Assembly (NCBI RefSeq): GCF_022539665.2
Contig: NC_081332.1
Coordinates: 6,848,303 to 6,912,302 of the forward strand
Direction: 5' to 3'
Origin: Daphnia carinata
Lineage: Eukaryota > Arthropoda > Branchiopoda > Diplostraca > Daphniidae
Length of the DNA: 64,000 nt
The position numbers were made by a program, and so were the translations under genes. Positions 11,050 through 23,304 of this stretch are shown piece by piece. The notes under the pieces are model-generated. The model was given only the letters and a program-made list of their open reading frames with translations. It ran no database searches and was not told the DNA's origin. Within the stretch, counting starts at the first letter, position 1; each line of letters opens with the position of its first letter.

Positions 11050-11806
11050 TGAAGGAACAAGCTTTATGTTTCAACCATAGCAACAACTGTAGTCGGTGAC
11101 GGAAAATGCAAATTGGAGGACCAATTCTTCTTACCGAAGAGGGAAAGGAATGTAACGAGCCCAAACCAACCAAAAGGAGGCCACACCTCATACATCCCTC
11201 AAGCGTTTCACAAGTGAAAGTGAACGTATCTCCTCCCACTTTACCTTCAATTTCTGTATCCTTTAGTAGTATAAATACTGCATGATTGTAACATGTAATT
11301 CGGAGTTGTTTCGGCAACTCACTGAAAATACACGAGGTCTTAGGAAACTTACAAAATGAAACTGGTTGATCAGTACTCTTCGAATTGCAGTTAACGGCAC
11401 TACATTTGGGAGGCATTTGCACATTCTTACTCAAAGAGAAGAAGAAAACACATCTAGAACTAATGAGAACAACTGGTAAACTGAGGCTGGGTATTTTGCA
11501 GGATAAGATTCGATAATTAACTAACAGGTTCCCTGGAAAGTATTTATCAGCCAAAAATTCCAGAAAATCGACCCCTTTTGATTCTCGAGTTTTCATCGCC
11601 CTCCGAGTCACAGAACTTTCGTTGTGTGTTTTTATCTGTCGAAATGTCCGACTTTCCTTGCCCATATTCAAATTAGCCGCCTGCCACATTGGTTCCTTGC
11701 AGGGAATTCGTCTGCTAATGATGATGGGAGGAATTAGCCGCTAGATGTTGCGCTAAAATGTGTCATGGCGGCTTTAACACGGTCGTGTCCCATCTCCTTA
11801 TCTCTG
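11050..11806 (-). mobile_element. Truncated P element, 5' end only
   Basis: On the minus strand it starts at 11806 with the same terminal repeat as the complete element, continues through the homologous leader, and reaches the THAP start (MPPKCSAVNCNSK, ATG at 11414-11416). Homology breaks after the FPK of the THAP domain near 11345, where about 240 bp of unrelated sequence is inserted. It resumes with LLLWLKH near 11090 and stops at about 11050. The catalytic region and right end are missing. Confidence 0.75.
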
Positions 11807-13689
11807 CATAGCACAATTCGGTCCCACGTATGTAACACAACGATGGAATTATGGTGAGAAATTTCTTTGTATTGACATATACCGACATATAAGATACAAC
11901 ATGTAACTTTCAAGTTTGGAAGACAAATAAAAAACTGATCCATTTTAATAATCTACAGTAAGGGGCCTCAGTAGGAAGACTACGCAGCTGGACAGGAACA
12001 GAGCAGGCCGCTGGACAGGATCGAGAGAAGCACTTAGGCACTGAAAGTAATCCGGAACGGCACAGCACACACAAAATTGGAAGACGGCAGTAGCCCACAG
12101 AGTAACAGAAGCACTAGTTGCTAACGCGAAATGTTCCAAACGCGAAATTCACTTAATGTTACACGAAAACTCCAGACGCAGCAGAGACATAGCACAGACG
12201 ATAAACTACACCATGAACAACTTAACGATGACTAGCTGAAATGCTGAATCAGCATGCGAAAATTGGAAAGTCGAAACTACCATTATTTATCATTTCAGTA
12301 GTCTTTCCGTAAACACCGGGGAATGGTTTCATCTCAAAAATCTTTTTATATAATAACTTTGATTATTGAAGGAGTTTTTTACAAGGATATAATTTAAACA
12401 TTACAGTAAGTCTTTAAGTCCGTTTTAGATAATAATTGTGAATTATTTAAAAAACAGCAAAAAAATATGGCAAACATTGGGTTACCTCTCAATGCTAAAT
12501 TTCAATTCAGTTGGCGATTGTTAAAGTAACGTCTGCTCGAGCGAGACATCAGAAGAATATCAGGCAAGTTTACATTTACTGTAGTTTATTTTGGTTAACG
12601 TTACATTTTTCTTATATTTAGATATCAGAGTTCGACAATTTGTACTTAGAGATGAATGGGATTATTTACCACTGCTATCTTCCAAATGATTTTGTATATT
12701 TTGCTATTGAGGTTGTGGCTCCCCGAGCCAAAATGAGCCCACAGTGAGGCAGAAATTTCAACTCTACACAATTGGTAAGTCCAACAGACAGTTTCATTAA
12801 CACGTTCGTTTCAGCAAACACTTTTCTTCTTTAAGGTATTGATGGGGTTCTCGGCCGTAAATAGTTACCTAATCTTCCCCATTTTAACACAAACAACTTT
12901 TGACGTTTTAGCAAATGTTTTTAAAGACAATTTGCTACCTCTTCCTTTATCATTCTGAAGGAGACACATTTTTCTGTGTGGATTGGGAGATAAAAGGAGT
13001 CAGGAATTTTGGCACTTCGCGCAATTTCCGAATGTATTTACTTTTATTATTATTAAGATTGGTTTATTGGTAACGGCATTATCTACCTTTGTAGGATGAA
13101 CGAGGAGGTAAGGTATTTTAATCTAGTTTTGACACAAATCAGATGAATAATATTAGGAATTGTAATTATGTAATTAAAAAAGGATTAAAAATTAAAATTA
13201 TTATTTTAACGTATGTTGAAAATTGAGTAAGATTTGATGAGATAAATATATTGCAATGTACAATGTATTATGTAATGTGTTTAACATTTTGTCATTTCAT
13301 TCGCCATGATCTAATTTTTAACCAAATAATTTTTTTCAACGACAGTTTAATTATATAACATCATTTTTACGTATTGTGATCTTTAACAAAGCTTTTTCAT
13401 GTTGAATCAAAACCTAAGAGGTCTTTTCGAAAACGATTTAAAACATGGTTTAAATTCTCTTTTTTTAACAAAGTTTATTTAGAAAAAAGAAAAAAATATC
13501 TGAAACTCTTCTTTGCTGTTGTAGGGACGTCCTCAGGATCATGTTTTGGCACCTCCACCGGGCTTCAAATTCTAATAGCCGACGGACATCCATGGAACAA
13601 CCCGATATGGCGCAGGATATCTAACGGATGTTCGGATCACAGTCGGACATCCGACGGCAGAGATGTGCTATATGGATATATCTTGTCGG
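11807..13689. other. AT-rich spacer without recognisable genes
   Basis: No convincing coding frame or terminal repeat is seen. At 13565-13690 the plus strand has degenerate repeats of GGACATCC-like words, possibly the edge of a dispersed repeat. Confidence 0.4.
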
Positions 13690-14608
13690 CATATGTCAAC
13701 AATGTTTAGAGTCGCATCTTGTCCCAATTTCAGTTTTGTATCAGATCGATTCAGTTGCACTACATTATTTTGCAATTCTTCTAGTTCCGATTCTAATTCT
13801 CCTTCTAAATCTCTAGATGTGATAGCTACTGTGTTTCCATTTTAAACACAGTTTTGAGTTCCATTGCGTGCGTATTGTAAGCGATGTCTTCCAGTTTTAA
13901 TGCAGCTTTCGTAAAGTTTTGCCAGTTTGGTGTACTGTGTTTTGGAAATGTCTCGTTTTAATGGATTGAAGTGATCTAACCAACAACACCTTTATTAAAA
14001 TGTCCTCCTTAAGTGCTGTTAGCTCGCTATTTGGAGCTTGCTCTTTGTCTCCTTTCTCCTTGTACATCACGTTATACGCCTGCGTCATTTTGTCTGTGAA
14101 ATGTCTTACTGGTTGGCTTGAGGATTGTTTGACGGAAAATAATTTTGTTTTCGGTTTGGCTCGATCTAATGGATGTTTTAAATGTTTTTTAAACGCATGT
14201 CTCCAGACGTTTTACGTTTCTTGCGGGACTTCTCATAGTCGCGCTATTTGCCATTGCAGTGCTGTTCCTTTTAGGCGTGTGAATTAAAACTTTTTGGTGG
14301 ACTCTTGGAGCCATTCATGGATTGTTGCTATGGCTTCCGGGTTATGCAACCAGATTCCTATCGGTTGATCGTTTACATTCCCACTGTAGATGGGTATGTT
14401 TTGAATTCGTACCTGTCGCTTATTGTTGTTGCTAAAGCTCAAATGTCGTCATTTTTTGTCATTGTAGTGGATGGGGTTTGAATCCTACTGGTGGTTTTGG
14501 TACTTTCTTCCCTATATGCTGTCTGTTCCCTTAATTCGTGGTTGTCTCGAAGCAACTGTATGACTAGCTGCTTTGTCGGTGGAAAGTCGTTCCTGATGTA
14601 AGGCATGA
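13690..14608 (-). pseudogene. Retrotransposon Gag fragment (C-terminal part)
   Basis: Read on the minus strand, frames broken by stops give a Gag-like pattern: NIPIYSGN, a WLHNPEAIATIHEWL block, then RLKGTALQW and a FKKHLKHP block, ending in a helical Lys/Glu-rich region. This matches the capsid region of Ty3/Gypsy-style Gag in outline. It abuts the foldback-like element at 14612. The N-terminal part of the same gene appears to resume at about 18680 on the far side. Confidence 0.5.
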
Positions 14609-14611
14609 GGA

Positions 14612-15180
14612 CAGTGCTACCCTCCGTCACAAGTACCTAGCTGTTTCGACAGAAGTACCCCAAAAAACGACAAACCTACCCCGACATACGTACCCCTTCA
14701 GAAATTGGAAAAACATCTCCCGTCAAAGCTATCCCGACATATGTACTCAATAAAAAAATTTAAAACGCCTCCCTCATATCTACCCCATTATAAATATACT
14801 ACAATTACAGCCATCACATGTCCTCTTTTGTTCTATCAAGACAGACATACCTACCTGTTCGTTTAAACTGATCGACACAGCTACCCCTTCGATTAACACA
14901 GTCCGACATATCTAAACTTTGATGGAAATTGAACAACACACCAACCCCTTCAATTAAAAGAGTCCGACATACCTACCTCCTCGTTGGAAACCGGACGACA
15001 CACCTACCCCATCGATTAATACAGACCGATATGCCTAACCCTTTGTTGAAAGCTGATCGACACACCCACCCCTTCGTGTAGTTGAGCCCGACAAACCTAC
15101 CCCTTCGTTTTTAAAAATCTGACTTACCTACCCCTACGTTTAATTTAGCCCGACAAACCTACCCATTTGCTACAGACTTT
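14612..15180 (+). repeat. Left inverted arm with minisatellite-like units
   Basis: Units of roughly 50-60 bp built from (T/C)CGACA(T/C)ACCTACCCC(T/A)TCG are repeated with drift, preceded by a unique terminal segment of about 170 bp that is shared in inverted orientation with the right arm. Confidence 0.7.
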
Positions 15181-16089
15181 TTTATTTATGTATTTAGACT
15201 GGTTTAACCTTACCTCTGATAAGAAGCACCCGTTTTTGATCATCTTTTATTCTGTAAGAAGATAAGGTAATGAAACAAGGTGATATTATTTCCATGTAAG
15301 ATACCATACTGTTTGTATTATTTGATCAGCTTTAACAATATCATGATGAGGGTTACAAAGACAGACTGGAAAGTGTTCAATGAAGAAAGTTCCTAGAATA
15401 TTCCTTTTCAGGTTACAGCCTCCATACTATTGTCACACTGGACTTAACTTTGTAATAATTTGTATTTGAACTCTGAAGGAAAAATACAATACTAAGAAAT
15501 AGAGAGTGACTACGTTTTTACTTAACTTGAATATAGAGATGTGTAGAGAACTAGAAAAATCCGTGAGAACTAGAAGAGGGCTAAAATGTATGGGCTTTAT
15601 ACCATCGTGATGGAAATACGCCCCATCTCTAGGGTTACATAAATTCTTAGACTACTAATCTTTTGCTAACTTATCTGCTACGTGTGTTACATCATCTTAC
15701 ATGAGAAGGTCTACTTTACGCAATTAAAACGTTGGTTGTCACGTCTTTTCAGAATAATAACCACGTCAGCTATTTTCCCCTCGCGACACTATTATTCGTT
15801 ACCTTGAAATGACGAACGAGACTACTTATGCTTTTTGGTTCTTTTGGGAATTGTGGGCAGGAGAAATGATAGCCGACTCATGGGAGAAACGCTGGATAAG
15901 TTTTTCGGTCGCAGAACGACAACAATTGTGTTGCCGCAACTACCCTACAAGTAATACTACAAAAAATAACTAACAGTTCTAACGTACAACCCTCAGAAAA
16001 ATGAGCCGAAAGACCAGGCCTTTCTTCTACACCTTTACTGTTGAAAACTAAGATCAGAAGCACTATACAAACATGCACTCATTACCTTA

Positions 16090-16620
16090 TTAGTTCCCAG
16101 AGCTCGTGAATGAATCCATTATATCTAATGTAATTATATATTACATACGCTACAGAACTTTACCATTTGCAGCAACGATTATATAAGTAGAAGTGTGCGA
16201 CAGAAGCTCTTGACAATTTACAGTAGCAGACGAAGGGGAAAAGGGAAAAACAAAAATACCGAGGCTAAACAGCATCATTTTGTGTTAGTGCAATATTGGC
16301 AAGAATATAAGAAGAGAAGAAAAGGGTGTGTTCTAAATATGTTGATATTAACACTCTCCCCCAAACCCTTGTTGACTTAATCAGATAGCTGTCCTACACT
16401 GACCCTCCTTCTCATCTTATCAAAAGTTTGTGCTGCCAGCATCTAAGTAAATATATCAACAAGTTAATTTTCAGTTCTGATGAAGTCTTTAAGTAGATAA
16501 CTCAGCCAGGCAACAGTCTTTGCAACTTCACAAGCAGATATGTAGTTTGCTCCAGTTGTCGAGAGGGCAGTAGAAGACTGCTTTTTGTTGGTTCGAGCTA
16601 CTGGTCCACTATGGAAAAGA
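16090..16620 (-). pseudogene. Ty1/Copia RNase H end, polypurine tract and LTR start
   Basis: On the minus strand, 16610-16375 encodes the C-terminal RNase H region typical of Copia Pol: a KKQSSTALSTTGANYISACE block, then WLSYLLKDF and a decayed LVDIFT segment. It is followed by a purine tract (GGGGGAGAG) and TGTTAATATCAACATA, the usual start of a Copia 3' LTR, near 16354. Stops interrupt the frame. The LTR end could not be located. It lies inside the foldback-like element. Confidence 0.6.
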
Positions 16621-16962
16621 GATGCTACCAAACGTAGATTTAAGTTAGTTGATAAGTCCAGTTCTTTCTCCTTCGACCCGTATTCCGTAGTCTTTAGTTT
16701 CGTTGCGATATCCGATTTTGTTGATGACTGCTCAACTTTGGGTTTTGAGAATACTTGTCACCTAGCAAATAGCCCATGCAAGAACGGGGCACGTTCGCAG
16801 AGCCTAGTAGAGAAGATCGCCATCTAGTTCATAGAATGCTCAATTTTCTTTCCCTCGCTCTTCGACTTCAAGCAAGAGCTGAGGCTCAAGTTTGGGTATG
16901 GAACGGCTTTAGGTTTCACCTTCTGCTTTACCGAAGGTAAATTAACACCTAATTCACATTTG

Positions 16963-17560
16963 TTAATGTAGGCGATATAAGGCAGCACGTGAGGCGGAAT
17001 GGGGAGAAGCATCCGAATTCGCTGAGCATACGCAGGTTTTAGCACACCAGTTCCAAGATTCCGATTGTATAGTCCCCTGCTGTTCCCACGAACCATCGCA
17101 ATTATGAACGGAAACCTCTCCTGGAGTTTCAGGCGGATGGGAGCTGGACAAACATCGGCCGGAATTGCTATGAGCAATGGCATTGTTTCTTAAATTATGG
17201 TACCATAATTGCTTGCTAAATCCAGAACGCGCCATGGAACGAGCTTCACCGTCTAAATCATTGACACAAAGCGATTCGTCGGACATAATATAACCGACAT
17301 GCGTACGACCATCTTTCTTGGTAATATTCCATGTGGCAACCCACAAATGTCCATCAAACCAATGCGTAACGCATGGAACGAGCTTAAGCCGTGCAACCGG
17401 TTGGGATACACCTCCACCGCCAAGTGATCGCTCTAAACATTTGTCAGTTGCTTTATGAATGACCTTCCCGAATAATTTGTCTAGTGCAGGGAAAAGTTCT
17501 CAGACCAAACGTTCTTCAAGTACCAATTAAAGTATTGAATTTAAACCTATCACGCAATGC
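16963..17560 (-). pseudogene. Polypeptide GalNAc-transferase C-terminal fragment (lectin domain)
   Basis: Family members add GalNAc to Ser/Thr in the Golgi and carry a C-terminal ricin-type lectin domain. Here the minus strand shows the end of the catalytic domain (WYLKNVW, near 17520), a frameshift, then an open run from about 17489 to the stop at 16963. That run contains lectin-repeat signatures ATDKCLERS, GYIMSDESLCVND and SGRCLSS...VSVHNCDG. The last 40 or so codons lose similarity. There is no signal anchor or complete catalytic domain, so it is a fragment and not a working gene. It lies inside the foldback-like element, next to Copia debris. Confidence 0.7.
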
Positions 17561-18289
17561 AAGGCGGGACCGGATGAACTGAGCTTCACGAAGGCAGTTG
17601 GCTTCAGGGTTCATTTTGAAAAACAATTATTTCCATTCGTCCATCCATACTAGCGCAGCTCGAGCAAGATTTGAATAGAGCATCTTCTACTTATTAAACG
17701 TTTCCATGGTTGCAGAAATAACTAATAAAAATTGATTTGAATCATTTTTTTTAAACCTACAATCAGAATTATAAAATCAAACCCAAATTCTGGGGAAAAT
17801 AGAAAATAGTAAGAATCAAGCAAAATTAATTGGAATCGCTAATTCGAATCAAAATTTTATTGGAATCAATATAGATTCGGGGGATCACTGCCCAGCACCC
17901 ATCAAACGCCACGAGGAACTCATTATATTTTCGTCCTTACCATGTAGTTCTTTCCTTTGTCCGCGAGAGGCACTACGATATGTTGTCAGTCTAACACTCA
18001 ACAGCATGGAACGTGCTACGCACAATGATTTGGGTTCGGCAATAATAGGGTATAGGATTCCGCAAATAAATGGGGTAAAAGCAACGTTGTGTGTTTAATA
18101 ATCGATCAAATCGAAAAAAATTGTGCGGAACACTTAATAACGCATAAACATACGACGTCGTACAGGCTAGGAGCTTTGTAAGTGGATTCCGTTGAAGAGA
18201 GGGTTACTAGGTAGCAAACTGGAATACGATACTCTTCGACAAACCAACCTAGGGTTCAACCGAGTACCGAGTACTCGACCCGGGGGTCG

Positions 18290-18659
18290 GGTACTCGGTA
18301 CTCGGTTGTACGGATGTCGGACTGTATTAATCGAAAGGGTAGATATGCCGTACTGTATTAATCAAAGGGGTAGGTTGTCGGACTGTATTAATCGAAAGGG
18401 TAGGTATGTCGATCAGTGTTCAGCGAAAGGGTAGGTTTGTCTGTCTCAGTTAAACAAATGGGTTTTCTAAAATAAATTTTTAAAGGGGTAGCTGTGACGG
18501 GAGCGTTTTAAAATTTTTTATCGGGTACAAATGTCGGGCTAGCTTTGACGGGAGATGTTTTTCCATTTTCTGTAAAGGTATGTCTGTCGGGGTAGGTTTG
18601 TCGTTTTTGGGGGTACGTCTGTCGAAACCTCTAGGTACTTATGACGGGGGGTACCACTG
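18290..18659 (-). repeat. Right inverted arm with minisatellite-like units
   Basis: Inverted copy of the left arm, with three or four units of the form ACTGTATTAATCGAAAGGG-TAGGTATGTCG. It is shorter than the left arm. Confidence 0.7.
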
Positions 18660-18679
18660 TCTCTATCCCCCGCAAAAAC

Positions 18680-19800
18680 TTGTTTGTTGATTGTAAAGAA
18701 GATATTTCGGCCGTCTGATGGTTCTGATTCTGTTGAAGGTTTTGTGAATTTGATTGGCTTAGATGTTATTCCTGTTTAAGCTGATTCTTTTTAGTTGTAT
18801 ATTTAAAAAGTTGTTTCTCTGTGCCTTTGTTCTTTTGTTAATAAACCTAACTCTGTCTGTTTTATTTCTGTCTCTCATTGTTAATTCTCCGGCTTGCGAT
18901 TAGCTAAAAATTCGTGGTTCTTCTTTGTTGTGCTCAGAATTAGTTTTTTGTGTTCCGCTTGTGGTGTGAGAATTTCTTTTCTTGTTCTATGCTTCTTTTT
19001 TCGACAGCTTTATAATTTAGCTTTAATTTATAAAATTCGGGTTGGTTAGGGCTAAATCTGTTTAGTAAACTGCTTCTTTCCTCGATAAGCTATGCTTATC
19101 TCAGTTTTAGTTTTTCTATTTCGCTTCGGAGTTCATTAACTAACTTACATTTTAACGATGAAGCTTCGGATTCTACCTTTCTAATAGTGGTTTCTAGTAT
19201 TTGCGTTGAAAACAGGTTTGATTTTTCTTCTTCTTTTTGTTCCAATTGTTGAGCTTGGAATTCAATTGCCTGCTGGTTCATGTCATTTGTTTGGATTAAC
19301 GCAAGTCCTTGATTCTCGAGTTCTGGAATTTTCTTCTTGGCTGCAAGTAGTTTTTCCGAAATTATTTAGTATTCTAAATTTCTTTTCTTCAACCGGGTTT
19401 TGAGTTGTTTTGTTAATGTCTTGTCCTTTGTAGATTCTAATTCTAATTTGTATTCTTTGACTGATTAGTAGATTCCTATTAAAGTAGCTTTAAGAACGTG
19501 CCTTTCTCCTACAAATTGTTTTCTCTTTCTACTAGATAGGTTGTCGTTTGAATGGTACTTGGTTAATAGTTTTTCCTCGTCACTCTCTCTTGGGCTATTC
19601 TCAGCACTTCTAGCTCGTTTAACTGGGAGTACTCGAAATTCTCAGATATCACTCTTATGTTCGATCTTTAATGATGGATTGACTTTTTGTGTTATACACT
19701 TAATTTCGACTAAACTTAGTCTAGCTGGACGTTCTTTTGGTGTTATGGACTCTTCTACTGGGGCTGACGGTTTGTACTAGTCTACAGCTAAATCGTCAGT
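18680..19800 (-). pseudogene. Retrotransposon Gag N-terminal region, coiled-coil rich, decayed
   Basis: Minus-strand translation gives a charged protein interrupted by several stops, with KERPARLSLVEIK followed by a long Gln/Glu/Lys coiled coil (about 19350-19096, e.g. EFQAQQLEQKEEEKS). It starts about 90 bp downstream of a plausible LTR on the same strand and is cut by the foldback-like element. Together with 13690-14608 it is read as one split gag gene. The assignment rests on position and general character. Confidence 0.4.
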
Positions 19801-19891
19801 TGACTTTTAAGTTGACCTACCCTAAACGCGGGGAGTTGTAAACGTCTGACGACGGTCTCTGATCTCTGGCGGTGCTTATTGTCCTGCTGCC

Positions 19892-20318
19892 TGTAGGATA
19901 CCGGGCTGAAAATCTTGAACGAATTTCAAAACTGGACACGTTCACTAAATGTAATGTATATATTGTTCAATGATAAGCTAAGTAAATCAACGGTTTGGAA
20001 TGAACTCGGCTTATATTTCAACGAAACGATGTGATTAAACGTTAATCTTGGTGTTAACTACCTGACGAGACCCTTGCGAGTCTCGCCTTTGATAGATGAT
20101 ATATATGTCATTCGGGACGTTAAAGCGTGGCTTTCCGAGATGTATCACGTGATGCCGACGTGATGTGGAGATGACTCCGATGCGACGTAGTCCTTGTTCG
20201 CTGTGCATTGGTCCATGCCCCTGGCGACGGCGAAGGTCTCGTTAGATGAAACCCTGTCTACTGTCAAGTCAGCCTCGTTAAGCCAAGCGATACTTGTCAG
20301 AGATCTGCCCTCGTTACA
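19892..20318 (-). mobile_element. Probable 5' LTR of the minus-strand retrotransposon (427 bp)
   Basis: Read on the minus strand it starts TGTAACGAGGGC and ends CCTACA, has a TATAAG box about 140 bp from its end, and is followed directly by the Gag-like region. No second copy was found in the window, so the 3' end is missing or outside. The boundaries are by inspection only. Confidence 0.45.
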
Positions 20319-20994
20319 ATTGTAAACGTATTACCATGTAATCAAAATATGACCAGGTTTTAAAGGCTGTCATGAAATTCCCATGGATGGGAAAAGTAGA
20401 AAGGACGAAAAAAACTGTAATATACTGTCCTGTGGCCAAAGGAGGACTGGGAAAGGTCAACACAAACCTCTTCTACCGTTCCCTTTTCTTGGACATATGT
20501 ACAGAATCCTGGTAGGTCCCAGTAGTCCAGGGAGCTCTCTACTTCGCTAGTGGATGTCGTTCCCTCTCCACACCCTACTACCAACCAACAAGAACACCAC
20601 GCCCATAACAGTCACGAAGAGACCCAAATACCCTTTTACCTGAATGAGTATAAAATTCAAGTAATCCCAAACATTTGTTTTTACTGTCCAGTTATAGTTT
20701 TGGCCTAGACAAGTTTTTCGTTTTCACCCCTAAAACGATGAAAACAATTGTAAAAACAGATTTTTTTTCGTTTCTGGTTCATTTTTCTGTGAATTGATAA
20801 CATTATTTTTTAGAAACTCATTTTTATCCCTTATAAGCAATTAAACTTTGTGAAGACCCAAGCTAGGGGCAACTGAAACACCTTGTTCCAACCGCGACAA
20901 TACCGTATGCGCGTCCTCCTTCCTATAGTCTGGCAACGGTGTTATAGCCCTATGCATCCCATTACCGAAATCTTTATTTTGAATCTTCTATTTG

Positions 20995-22445
20995 GTTTTT
21001 TATGTTTGTTTGTATTTTATGTCATGACGTAAAGTAATGTACAAAAATAGAAAAGCAGTGTCAGATACCGGACGAACACCCACTTCCGTCAGGGAAGCAG
21101 AAGCAGATTCGGTAATGGACAATACCAGGGAATATAGGGAAGATGAAACAATTTTTGGTATATCGGTGCCAACGTTAAATAGGTTCGTTGTGAGGATAAC
21201 AAATGGCGAACAACCTAGAATGGATTAATATCTAGCTAGTAAAGTTTTCAGTACATAACAAGAAGAATCACTTGAAAAGCATGTCGTTGACGCCCAAAAA
21301 AGGTACTATGGGTTAAGTACCATTGATTTTAGGAAACTAGCCTACCAGGTTGCAAAAAATTCGAACTGAGATGCCCTCCTATTTGGGAACGAGGTAGTTC
21401 ATATCCATTTGCTATTGCTAATTTTTATAACATTACCAAACATTGCATAGATGGGCTTGTCGGTAAGGATTAGATGATTGGTTTCTTGAAGAGGCATCCT
21501 CGTCTTTCAGTAAGAACTGCTAAAGGATACCAGTTATACACGAGCAAATGCATTTAACAAGCAAACGGTGTCAATGTTTTCTCATAATCTTGCTGTTCTC
21601 CAGAAGTACAAGTTTACTTCAATGGACATATATAACATATTTGAACCATCATTTGAAATCCTATAGGACTCAATGCTTGCCACAGACCTGGTAAAGTGAT
21701 TGCTACCAAAAGGACGTCAGGTGAACGGGGCACACATGTCACGCTAGGGCTGCCGGTTAGAAAGGAAACCGACAACAAGTTTTTCTATAGAAGATGTAGA
21801 TACCACCCTCAGATTTGATCCATCTACGGTTTTGCCCCTGCCAGTAGAACCACCAAGAAAAACTAGTAACGGAGGCCAAAAGCGAGGAACATTCGTTCTG
21901 GCAGATACTCCATAAAGTAATGCGTTACGTCTAGCTGAAATAACAAAAAAGAAAAAAATTCTCTAAAAGTCTCGAAAAAAGCTTGTATTTAATAACAGCA
22001 TGTTAGTTGTAAGAGCACGGGAATAGAGAAGGCCTAAAAACAATTCCAGGGGTAGCAAATGTAAATGATAAAAAATGAGTAAAGAAAACATTGATGATGT
22101 GCTATGTGTTATCGCCAGAATCCTTTTTTCGCTGACAGTCATGGTGAGGAGTGGGTTCAATGTTCTCGCTATGAGAATTGGGCACATGAAGCTTCCGTAA
22201 CACACGGTGATTCTAACTTTTATATCTGTTTAAATTATTTATAAGTTAAACTCATGTTAGTTCTATGTTTACAATGTTACTTTGGTTGTGTAATGTTACC
22301 GTAAACATGTAAGTTCTTTGTTTCTAATTTTTGCAGACACTACGGTAGTCGCAATACTGAATACCATTTCAGGAACTGTTCTATGTCACGTACTGCACCA
22401 ATAAACAAGCGTTTTACTATGAATAAGTAGCTGAAGTTTTATTCA
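20995..22445 (+). mobile_element. Decayed pogo/Tigger-like DNA transposon
   Basis: It fills the first gap in repeat copy A. Its ends are approximate and no clear inverted repeats were seen. It carries a broken Tigger/Jerky-type transposase gene. Confidence 0.5.
21037..21955 (+). pseudogene. pogo/Tigger-like transposase remnant
   Basis: Translation in shifting frames gives the family pattern: FRKLAYQVA, then GKDWMIGFLKRHPRLSVR, a KYKFTSMDIYNI block before the first catalytic Asp region, and ATKRTSGERGTHVTL. Much of the DDE domain after this is deleted. Multiple stops and frameshifts make it non-functional. Confidence 0.55.
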
Positions 22446-22536
22446 AAACAATTAACATACCTTGTTTTCCAATTCCAGTAGTTGAAAATTTAACAATACA
22501 AATGTCAACACATGGCTTATGCTGGTTGGCTTATAC

Positions 22537-23304
22537 CAGGGTTGGAAGCAATACTATGAAGAAGTATCGTTATCGCGGTACCGATACTTCAATATTCGAA
22601 AAATATATGGCGATATTATTTTCAAGTATCGCACGCGTTACCGATACCGATACTTTTATTTCCTAAACGCCGTCTATGAGTAAAATTTGTTACCAAGAAA
22701 ATTTTTCGATAGATGGGCTTAATCGAAAATTCAGATATCAGTTTTATTGGAACTTGGTTTTATCAGCTTACCAACAATAAAAATACAGTGATAGTAAATT
22801 TTTGCATTTCGTTTATTGCTTCTTTTTCTTTTAACATTTTTTCAAAATTTGTATCGGAAAGACGATTCCTCGTTGGGCGGAGAATGCTTCCTCCGACACT
22901 GGAAAGCCTTTCGCCTTAGGTTGACGAAGGCAGTGGTGCGTTGCATTTAATAAACATCGATTTTAATGAAGAGTATTTCGTCAAACTCGAAATACTACTT
23001 AATGGATCTCCGAAAAAGAAAGACGACGTTACGACACGAAATAACCCGCAGCAGAAGACGCACTATGAGGACTAGAGCATTCTAACGTTATACTAGAGCC
23101 ATCTGTTCACAGAAATTATAGTAATATTTCTTGCTCCTAGATGGCGACGTATGTTAAATGTATCGGGATCGCAAGCCTCAATTTATGCTTCCGATACCGG
23201 TACCGATGCTTTTAAAAAATAAATATCGCGGTACCGATTCCGATAGTATCGCGACACTGCGATACTATCGCGATACTTTTTGTTACCGCGATAGTCCAAC
23301 CCTG
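22537..23304. mobile_element. hAT-type MITE (768 bp)
   Basis: The ends are inverted CAGGGTTGGA...TCCAACCCTG with subterminal repeats rich in GGTACCGATAC and TATCGCGATA. The flanks GCTTATAC and CCTTAGAC match at 6 of 8 positions, consistent with an aged 8-bp target duplication. It interrupts repeat copy A. A short internal stretch (RRFLVGRRMLPPTLESLSP, about 22850-22915) faintly recalls a hAT transposase C-terminus. Confidence 0.75.

Larger units (their letters stand above)
14612..18659. mobile_element. Foldback-like element with long repetitive inverted arms (4,048 bp)
   Basis: The left arm (14612-about 15180) and right arm (about 18290-18659) are inverted copies starting CAGTG(C/G)TACCC and continuing through shared blocks such as ACGACAAACCTACCCC and AAAAACATCTCCCGTCAAAGC. 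Both then run into degenerate units built on TCGATTAATACAGTCCGACA and ACCTACCCC. The CAGTG end is compatible with hAT-type termini, but no matching target duplication is visible at either border. No transposase was found inside, so it is non-autonomous. It sits within a minus-strand Gag gene and carries a Copia fragment and a GalNAc-transferase fragment. Confidence 0.6.

Noticed and set aside
14640-15180. Possible CRISPR-like or satellite array
   Set aside because: Units are degenerate, spacers are not unique, and an inverted partner exists at 18.3-18.66 kb, so this is an arm of a foldback-like element in a eukaryote.
16824-17183. Second minus-strand frame overlapping the GalNAc-transferase fragment
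   Set aside because: It overlaps the frame that carries the lectin-repeat signatures and shows no lectin pattern itself.
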